64,000 bases of DNA, from assembly GCA_032027165.1 (NCBI GenBank), contig JAVSMO010000001.1, positions 2,697,711 through 2,761,710 on the forward strand, in the 5' to 3' direction. This document shows, piece by piece, positions 57,683-64,000 of the stretch; position 1 is the stretch's first letter, and every line of letters starts with the position of its first letter. Source of the stretch: Denitratisoma sp. (lineage in GTDB: Bacteria; Pseudomonadota; Gammaproteobacteria; Burkholderiales; Rhodocyclaceae). Position numbers and translations under genes: made by a program. The notes below the pieces were generated by a model, which was not told the DNA's origin, searched no databases, and saw only the letters and a list, made by a program, of their open reading frames with translations.

Positions 57683-58788
57683 CTGCACTTTCCCCCATCA
57701 AGGACATCATCGCCGACATCCGCGACGGCCGCATGGTCGTGCTGGTCGACGAGGAGGACCGCGAGAACGAGGGCGACCTCGTCCTCGCCGCGGAGTACGT
57801 CACGCCCGAGGCGATCAACTTCATGGCCAAGCACGGCCGCGGCCTGATCTGCCTGACGCTGACCGAGGCGCGCTGCCGCCAGCTCAACCTGCCGCTGATG
57901 GTGCGCGACAACCGCTCGCCGCACGGCACGGCGTTCACGCTCTCCATCGAGGCGGCCGAGGGCGTCACCACCGGCATCTCGGCGCACGACCGCGCCCGCA
58001 CCGTGCAGGCGGCGGTGGCCAAGCGCGCGCAGCCTTCAGACATCGTCCAGCCCGGCCACATCTTCCCGCTGATGGCGCAGAACGGCGGCGTGCTGGTGCG
58101 CGCCGGCCACACCGAGGCCGGCTGCGACCTCGCCCACCTGGCCGGCTGCGAGCCGGCGGCGGTGATCTGCGAGATCCTCAAGGACGACGGCACCATGGCG
58201 CGGCTGCCCGACCTGATCGAGTTCGCCAAGACGCACGGCCTGAAGATCGGCGCCATCGCCGACCTGATCCACTACCGCAACGAGAACGAGACGCTGGTCG
58301 AGCGCATCGCCGAAAAGGACGTGGCCTGCGCCCACGGCGACTTCCACCTGACCGGCTACCGCGACAAGACCAGCGGCGACGTGCACATCGCGCTGGTGAA
58401 GGGCAAGATCGACCCGAAGGCGGAAACCCTGGTGCGGGTGCACGAGCCGATCACCGTGCTCGACTTCCTCGACTGCCAGAGCGACCGCCACAGCTTCAGC
58501 GTGGATCGCGCCATGCGCACGATCGCCAAACACGGCAGCGGCGTCATCGTGCTGCTGCGCCGCGCCAGCTCGACGCCGGACCTCCTCGCCGCCCTGCAGG
58601 GCGAGGGCGAGGCCGCCAAGCCGGCCGCCAAGTGGGACCCGCGCCTCTACGGCATCGGCGCGCAGATCCTGCGCGACCTCGGCGTGCGCCGCATGAAACT
58701 GCTCGCCAGCCCGCGCAAGATGCCGAGCATGGCGGGCTTCCAGCTCGAGATCACCGGCTACCTGACTCCCGAAGACGCGAAGGCATAA
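57679..58788 (+). CDS. ribBA: 3,4-dihydroxy-2-butanone 4-phosphate synthase with degenerate GTP cyclohydrolase II domain
   Basis: A 369-residue protein. The N-terminal RibB domain has [11 protein letters not shown] and [10 protein letters not shown] and should be active. The C-terminal RibA-like half lacks the three zinc cysteines of GTP cyclohydrolase II (no CxxGD...CDC), showing [16 protein letters not shown] instead, so it is probably not a cyclohydrolase. ATGA overlap with ribE. Confidence 0.93.
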   Translation: MTALSPIKDIIADIRDGRMVVLVDEEDRENEGDLVLAAEYVTPEAINFMAKHGRGLICLTLTEARCRQLNLPLMVRDNRSPHGTAFTLSIEAAEGVTTGISAHDRARTVQAAVAKRAQPSDIVQPGHIFPLMAQNGGVLVRAGHTEAGCDLAHLAGCEPAAVICEILKDDGTMARLPDLIEFAKTHGLKIGAIADLIHYRNENETLVERIAEKDVACAHGDFHLTGYRDKTSGDVHIALVKGKIDPKAETLVRVHEPITVLDFLDCQSDRHSFSVDRAMRTIAKHGSGVIVLLRRASSTPDLLAALQGEGEAAKPAAKWDPRLYGIGAQILRDLGVRRMKLLASPRKMPSMAGFQLEITGYLTPEDAKA

Positions 58789-58792
58789 ACCC

Positions 58793-59266
58793 ATGGCACG
58801 CTACGACGACATCGACGAGTTCGAGCCCGACCTGAAGGGCGCCGGCCTGCGCATCGGCATCGCCATGAGCCGCTTCAACATCGACGTCAGCGAGGGCCTG
58901 CTCGGCGGCTGCACGGCCGAGCTGAAGCGCCTCGGCGTGCGCAGCGCCGACATGCAGATCGTCACCGCCCCGGGCGCCCTCGAGCTGCCGCTGATCCTGC
59001 AGACGATGGCGCAGAGCGGCCGCTTCGACGCCCTGGTGGCGCTCGGCTGCGTCATCCGCGGCGAGACCTACCATTTCGAGATCGTCTCCAACGAATCCGC
59101 CCGCGGCATCACCGACGTGCAGCTCGCCACCGGCATGCCCATCGCCAACGGCGTGCTCACCACCGAGGACGACGACCAGGCGCTGGCGCGCATGGTGCAG
59201 AAGGGCATGGAGGCCGGCCAGGCCGCGATTGAAATGGCGAACTTGCAGATGTTCCTCAAGAAATGA
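58793..59266 (+). CDS. ribH: 6,7-dimethyl-8-ribityllumazine synthase
   Basis: A 157-residue protein with [27 protein letters not shown] and [12 protein letters not shown] (catalytic His). It condenses the RibB and RibA-branch products to lumazine. Stop overlaps the nusB start. Confidence 0.96.
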   Translation: MARYDDIDEFEPDLKGAGLRIGIAMSRFNIDVSEGLLGGCTAELKRLGVRSADMQIVTAPGALELPLILQTMAQSGRFDALVALGCVIRGETYHFEIVSNESARGITDVQLATGMPIANGVLTTEDDDQALARMVQKGMEAGQAAIEMANLQMFLKK

Positions 59267-59724
59267 AATCGCCCAGACGCCGCGCCAGGGAATTCGCGCT
59301 GCAGGGCCTTTATCAGTGGCAGCTTGCCGGCCATGACGTGCCGGCGATCGAGGCGCACCTGGCCGCCGCGGGCGGCTTCGACAAGATCGACCGCGCCCTG
59401 TTCGAACTGCTGCTGAAGGGCGCCATCGACGAGGCGGCGGAACTGCAGGCGATGATCGAGCCGCAGCTCGACCGCCCCTACGCCGAGCTCTCGCCGGTGG
59501 AGCGCGCCATCCTGCTGCTCGCCACCTTCGAGCTGAAGCGGCATTTGGAAGCGCCCTACAAGGTGGTGATCAACGAAGCCATCGAGCTGGCCAAGAGCTA
59601 CGGCGGCACCGATGGACACAAATATGTGAACGGCGTGCTGGACAAGCTCGCCGCAGTGATGCGGCCCGAAGAGGCCGCGCGGCCCAACAGAGCCAAAAAA
59701 CCGAAATCCCTGGAGGAGCAATGA
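59263..59724 (+). CDS. nusB: transcription antitermination protein NusB
   Basis: A 153-residue all-helical protein: [17 protein letters not shown] at the start and [40 protein letters not shown] later. It binds boxA RNA with NusE. ribH-nusB-thiL is the standard order. Overlaps both neighbours. Confidence 0.96.
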   Translation: MKSPRRRAREFALQGLYQWQLAGHDVPAIEAHLAAAGGFDKIDRALFELLLKGAIDEAAELQAMIEPQLDRPYAELSPVERAILLLATFELKRHLEAPYKVVINEAIELAKSYGGTDGHKYVNGVLDKLAAVMRPEEAARPNRAKKPKSLEEQ

Positions 59725-59984
59725 GCAAGGAACCCATCGTTCGCGCCAACCCGCAGACGGCGGAGGACAAGCATCCGAAGCACTACCTCGCCGACTGGTG
59801 GATCTATGCCGTCCTGGCCTTTTTCGTCGGCGGCCTGATTTTCATGACCTACGCGCTGACGCTGCGCGGCGACGTCATGACGGAATTCGGCAAACCGGGC
59901 AGCAAAACCGCCGCGCCGCCGGGCGGCGCACCGGTGCCCGCTTCTGCGCCTGCCGCTGCGCCCCCGGCCGCCGAGAAGAAGTAA
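59721..59984 (+). CDS. small single-span membrane protein
   Basis: An 87-residue protein with one membrane helix ([21 protein letters not shown], about 26-46) and an Ala/Pro-rich tail. Four-base overlap with nusB. No family name is known to me; it appears to be a hypothetical insertion in the nusB-thiL pair. Confidence 0.75.
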   Translation: MSKEPIVRANPQTAEDKHPKHYLADWWIYAVLAFFVGGLIFMTYALTLRGDVMTEFGKPGSKTAAPPGGAPVPASAPAAAPPAAEKK

Positions 59985-60004
59985 CTCGGCGCACGGAAAT
60001 CACC

Positions 60005-60964
60005 GTGCCCTCGGAATTCGAGCTGATTGCCCGCCACTTCACGCGCCCGGTGCGCCACACCGTGCTGGGCGTCGGCGACGACGGCGCGGTGCTGCGGCCG
60101 GCGCCGGGCATGGACCTGGTGGTGACCACCGACATGCTGGTGGCCGGCACGCATTTCCTGCCCGATGCCGATGCCGAGGCGCTGGGCTGGAAGGCCCTCG
60201 CCGTGAATCTCTCCGACCTCGCCGCCATGGGCGCGCAGCCGCGCTGGGCGGTGGTGGCGGCATCGCTGCCGGCCGCCGACGAAACCTGGATCGCCGCCTT
60301 CGCGCGCGGCTTCTTCGCCTGCGCCGAAGCTTTTGAAGTCGACGTCATCGGCGGCGACACCACGCGCGGGCCGCTCAACCTCGCGCCGACCGTCTTCGGC
60401 GAGGTGCCGCAGGGGCAGGCGCTGACCCGAGCCGGCGCGCAATCCGGCGACGAGCTCTGGGTGTCGGGCACCCCCGGCCTGGCGGCGCTGGGCCTGAATC
60501 ACCGGCTGGGAAAAGTCAGTCTGGGCGAAGCGGCGATGGCGCCCTGCCTGGCCGCGCTGGATCGGCCACAGCCGCGTGTCGCGCTGGGCCTCGCCCTGCG
60601 CGGGGTGGCCAGTGCCGCCATCGACGTCTCCGACGGCCTGCTCGCCGACATCGGCCACATCCTCGAACGCTCCGGACTGGCGGCGGACATCGAATTCGCC
60701 CGACTGCCGCACGCCGCACTGGAAACGGGCGCCGACGCTGCCATCGCGCAGCGCTGCCTGATTGCCGGCGGCGACGATTACGAACTGGCCTTCAGCGCGC
60801 CGCCCGCCCGGTGCGGCGACATCGAGGCGCTTTCGGCGCAGCTCGGCCTGCCGCTGACGCGCATCGGCCGCCTGCGCGCGAGTCCGGCCGGCGAACTGAT
60901 CCTGCGCGATGCCGACGGCCAGCCGATGCCCGTCGGCCGGCGCGGCTTCGACCACTTCGCATGA
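60005..60964 (+). CDS. thiL: thiamine-monophosphate kinase
   Basis: A 319-residue PurM-fold kinase: GVGDDGAVL, TTDMLVAGTHF, NLSDLAAMGAQPRW, GGDTTRGPL, IDVSDGLLADIGH and AGGDDYELAFSA. It makes thiamine diphosphate. GTG 60005 is the chosen start. The motif ACTGACTTT occurs inside on the opposite strand (60512). Confidence 0.95.
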   Translation: MPSEFELIARHFTRPVRHTVLGVGDDGAVLRPAPGMDLVVTTDMLVAGTHFLPDADAEALGWKALAVNLSDLAAMGAQPRWAVVAASLPAADETWIAAFARGFFACAEAFEVDVIGGDTTRGPLNLAPTVFGEVPQGQALTRAGAQSGDELWVSGTPGLAALGLNHRLGKVSLGEAAMAPCLAALDRPQPRVALGLALRGVASAAIDVSDGLLADIGHILERSGLAADIEFARLPHAALETGADAAIAQRCLIAGGDDYELAFSAPPARCGDIEALSAQLGLPLTRIGRLRASPAGELILRDADGQPMPVGRRGFDHFA

Positions 60965-61443
60965 AGCCGACCTTCCGCTTCCTTTTCGCCCACCCGGCGC
61001 ACTTCATCGCCCTCGGCTTCGGCAGCGGCCTCTCGCCGTTGGCGCCGGGAACGGCCGGGACGCTGGCGGCCTGGCTGCTGTTTCCCATCTTCAGGCCGCA
61101 TTTCTCCGAGCTTGGGTTTTTCGTCTTTCTGGTCGCCGCCTTCGCCGTGGGCGTCCTCGCCTGCGCCCGCTGCGGCCGCGACCTGGGGGTGGTCGACCAC
61201 GGTTCCATCGTCTGGGACGAGATCGTGCCGTTCTGGCTGGTGCTGCTGATGACTCCGGATGGCTGGCTCTGGCAACTGGCCGCCTTCATCTGGTTCCGCT
61301 TCTTCGACATCACCAAGCCGCAACCGGCGCGCTGGATCGACGGCCACATGAAGCACGGCTTCGGCGTCATGCTCGACGACCTGGTGGCGGCCGGCTATAC
61401 CTTATTGGTGCTCGCGCTCTTCAAAGTGCTGTTCAATGGATAA
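60961..61443 (+). CDS. pgpA: phosphatidylglycerophosphatase A
   Basis: A 160-residue membrane phosphatase: FGSGLSPLAPGTAGTLAAW, HGSIVWDEIVPFWLVL and RFFDITKPQPARWID. It makes phosphatidylglycerol. ATGA overlap with thiL. Confidence 0.95.
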   Translation: MKPTFRFLFAHPAHFIALGFGSGLSPLAPGTAGTLAAWLLFPIFRPHFSELGFFVFLVAAFAVGVLACARCGRDLGVVDHGSIVWDEIVPFWLVLLMTPDGWLWQLAAFIWFRFFDITKPQPARWIDGHMKHGFGVMLDDLVAAGYTLLVLALFKVLFNG

Positions 61444-61951
61444 GGAACTGGAAGACCTGTCGGTGCGCGTCGGGCAAGCCCTGCTCGACCGCAAGTCAAT
61501 GCTCGCTTGCGCGGAATCCTGCACGGGCGGCTGGGTTGCCGAAGTGGTCACGGCGACCGGCGGCAGTTCGCAGTGGTTCGAGCGCGGCTTCGTCACCTAT
61601 TCCAACGCCGCCAAGCAGGAACTGCTCGGCGTGAAGGCCGACACCCTGCGACGGGACGGCGCCGTCAGCGAGGCCGTCGTGCAAGAGATGGCGGCCGGAG
61701 CGCTCAGGCGCAGCCACGCCCACGCCGCCCTGGCGATTTCGGGTGTGGCGGGCCCTTCGGGTGGCTCACCGGGTAAGCCAGTGGGCACCGTATGCTTTGC
61801 CTGGGTCCTGCGGGGCGGGGAGCCGACGGCGGAGACGATGCACTTCTCCGGCGACCGCGAAGCGGTTCGCAAACAGTCGGTGGTCCATGCCCTGCGAGGC
61901 CTGCTCCGGAGGCTTGCCGAAGCGAGCGCTAACATCGATGCAAGCAATTGA
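61436..61951 (+). CDS. pncC: CinA C-terminal domain protein (nicotinamide-nucleotide amidase)
   Basis: A 171-residue protein comprising only the CinA-C domain: AESCTGGWVAEVVTATGGSSQWFERGFVTYSNAAKQELLGV and AISGVAGPSGGSPGKPVGTV. Domain members hydrolyse NMN to nicotinic acid mononucleotide. Eight-base overlap with pgpA. The pncC-recA adjacency is widespread. Confidence 0.93.
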   Translation: MDKELEDLSVRVGQALLDRKSMLACAESCTGGWVAEVVTATGGSSQWFERGFVTYSNAAKQELLGVKADTLRRDGAVSEAVVQEMAAGALRRSHAHAALAISGVAGPSGGSPGKPVGTVCFAWVLRGGEPTAETMHFSGDREAVRKQSVVHALRGLLRRLAEASANIDASN

Positions 61952-62040
61952 TTTGTTGATGTTTTAATTGGCGTTTCGCCCGAGAGCCGACCCGGCAAAG
62001 ACTGTGCCATAATTCAACCGAAACTCACTGGGGAACCACT

Positions 62041-63063
62041 ATGGATGACAACAAAAGCAAGGCGCTCTCGGCCGCACTGGCCCAGATCGAGAAGCAGTTC
62101 GGCAAGGGCTCGATCATGCGCCTGGGCGACGGCGAGGTGGAAAAGGACATCCAGTCCGTCTCGACCGGTTCGCTGGGACTGGACATCGCCCTGGGCATCG
62201 GCGGCCTGCCGCGCGGCCGCGTCGTCGAGATCTACGGCCCGGAATCCTCCGGCAAGACGACCCTGACCCTGCAGGTCATCGCCGAGATGCAGAAGCTCGG
62301 CGGCACCGCCGCCTTCATCGACGCCGAGCACGCCCTCGACCCGCAGTACGCCCAGAAGCTCGGCGTGAACGTCGGCGACCTGCTGATCTCCCAGCCCGAC
62401 ACCGGCGAACAGGCGCTGGAAATCGCCGACATGCTGGTGCGCTCCGGCGGCATCGACGTGGTGGTGATCGACTCGGTCGCGGCGCTGACGCCGAAGGCCG
62501 AGATCGAGGGCGAGATGGGCGACCAGCTGCCCGGCCTGCAGGCGCGCCTGATGAGCCAGGCCCTGCGCAAGCTCACCGCCAACATCAAGCGCACCAACAC
62601 CCTCGTCGTCTTCATCAACCAGATCCGCATGAAGATCGGCGTGATGTTCGGCAACCCGGAGACCACCACCGGCGGCAACGCGCTGAAGTTCTATTCCTCG
62701 GTGCGCCTGGACATCCGCCGCACCGGCAGCATCAAGCGGGGCGAGGAAGTCGTCGGCTCCGAGACGCGGGTGAAGGTGGTGAAAAACAAGGTGGCGCCGC
62801 CCTTCCGCCAGGCAGAATTCGACATCCTCTACGGCGAGGGCATCTCGCGCGAGGGCGAGATCATCGAGCTCGGCGTGCTGCACAAGCTGGTGGAGAAGTC
62901 CGGCGCCTGGTATGCCTACAACGGCGAGCGCATCGGCCAGGGCAAGGACAACGCCCGCGAGTATCTCAAGGAGCATCCCGAGATGGCGCGCGAAATCGAG
63001 AACAAGGTGCGCGCCGCGGTCGGCGTGGCCGAGCATCAGGCCGCCGTCGCGGCCGAGGCTTGA
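62041..63063 (+). CDS. recA: RecA recombinase
   Basis: A 340-residue recombinase: Walker [38 protein letters not shown]-type [25 protein letters not shown]. No clear LexA box was found in the 89 bases upstream, but a possible CATAAT -10 lies at 62009. GGGGAACC precedes the start. Confidence 0.98.
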   Translation: MDDNKSKALSAALAQIEKQFGKGSIMRLGDGEVEKDIQSVSTGSLGLDIALGIGGLPRGRVVEIYGPESSGKTTLTLQVIAEMQKLGGTAAFIDAEHALDPQYAQKLGVNVGDLLISQPDTGEQALEIADMLVRSGGIDVVVIDSVAALTPKAEIEGEMGDQLPGLQARLMSQALRKLTANIKRTNTLVVFINQIRMKIGVMFGNPETTTGGNALKFYSSVRLDIRRTGSIKRGEEVVGSETRVKVVKNKVAPPFRQAEFDILYGEGISREGEIIELGVLHKLVEKSGAWYAYNGERIGQGKDNAREYLKEHPEMAREIENKVRAAVGVAEHQAAVAAEA

Positions 63064-63490
63064 GCGGAGATCTGAAAGGCAAGGCGCTGCGAATGCTCGC
63101 CCGGCGCGAGCATTCCCGCGCCGAACTGGCCAGGAAACTCGCCGCCGAAGGAACCCGGGAAGACATCCACGCCGTGCTCGACCAGCTCGAACGCTCCGGC
63201 CTGCTCTCCGACGCGCGCTTCGCCGAGACCTTCGTCTCGTCGCGCGCGGCGCGCGTCGGCAACGCCCGGCTCCGCCACGACCTGCGCGCCAGGGGCATCG
63301 CCGACGAGGTCATCGCCGCGGCGCTGCCGGCGGAAGCGGACAGCGAGACCGAGCGGGCGCGCGAGGTCTGGCGGCGCAAGTTCGATGCGCCGCCGGTCGA
63401 CCGCGCCGACTACGCGCGACAGGCGCGCTTCCTGCAACAACGCGGCTTCGCCGTCGACATCATCCGCAAGGTGCTCAAGGAACGAGAAGA

Positions 63491-63494
<4 letters not shown>
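63060..63494 (+). CDS. recX: RecA regulator RecX
   Basis: A 144-residue helical protein with the RecX repeat pattern ([76 protein letters not shown]). It limits RecA filaments. TTG 63060 overlaps the recA stop, so it is translationally coupled. Confidence 0.92.

Positions 63495-64000
<506 letters not shown>

Noticed and set aside
61952..62040. LexA (SOS) box upstream of recA
   Set aside because: No convincing CTGT-N8-ACAG type palindrome was found; CTGTGCCATAATTC does not have the second arm.

Overview
The window is a high-GC (about two thirds by eye) chromosomal segment of a betaproteobacterium. The gene set (complete anaerobic phenol carboxylation operon, leucine/isovalerate catabolism, PHA synthase, recA-recX, ribE-ribBA-ribH-nusB-thiL-pgpA) points to the Rhodocyclales, that is, relatives of Thauera, Azoarcus/Aromatoleum or similar denitrifying aromatic degraders. 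The genus is an inference. No rRNA, tRNA, CRISPR array, phage or complete insertion sequence was seen.

Region 1 (1-13985, minus strand) is a long, tightly coupled catabolic cluster. A MerR-family regulator (LiuR-like) sits above a two-operator promoter. Then come a hotdog thioesterase, isovaleryl-CoA dehydrogenase (liuA), three more hotdog proteins, a thiolase, a second acyl-CoA dehydrogenase, methylcrotonyl-CoA carboxylase (liuB, liuD), methylglutaconyl-CoA hydratase (liuC), HMG-CoA lyase (liuE), a DUF1289 protein, two DsbA-fold proteins and an MBL hydrolase that runs off the left edge. The cluster is interrupted by a small DUF559 gene bracketed by inverted copies of a 36-base repeat; a third copy lies near its far end.

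Region 2 (14000-25500) holds an MBL hydrolase, PHA synthase, an RlmN-like radical SAM protein, a methyltransferase, infA, a cold shock gene with terminator, an OmpA-like lipoprotein, a CorC-type CBS protein, a DUF3237/nitroreductase pair, and a pair of unrecognised exported proteins of visibly lower GC.

Region 3 (24662-40504) is the phenol locus. ppsABC (phenylphosphate synthase) and ppcBCAD (phenylphosphate carboxylase) are followed by a third UbiD-like protein, a UbiX flavin prenyltransferase, an archaeal-type CTP-dependent riboflavin kinase homologue, a zinc-ribbon Nudix hydrolase, a flavin split-barrel protein, a PaaK-like CoA ligase, a calcineurin-like phosphatase and a solute-binding-fold protein. 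Divergent to ppsA is a sigma-54 activator of the XylR/DmpR/MopR type whose phenol- and zinc-binding residues are conserved. The 424-base gap between them carries a textbook -24/-12 promoter and repeated upstream activator sites. The most interesting idea in the window is that UbiX, RibK and Nudix form a dedicated supply line for prenylated FMN, the cofactor of the UbiD-type carboxylase.

Region 4 (40506-43400) carries a split-barrel protein, methionine gamma-lyase, and a small accessory islet with a membrane protein and a RelB antitoxin next to an internally deleted RelE. Region 5 (43369-64000) is mostly housekeeping: SDR, dsbA, SPOR protein, argS, ubiB, a sodium/solute symporter with a His-rich tail, VanZ-like protein, MazG-like protein, ferredoxin, alpha/beta hydrolase, ABC exporter, cutA, dsbD, riboflavin operon, nusB, thiL, pgpA, cinA-C, recA, recX and the start of lptB.

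A short motif, ACTGACTTT, occurs ten times across the window, far above chance, and behaves like an uptake-type or genome-signature repeat.
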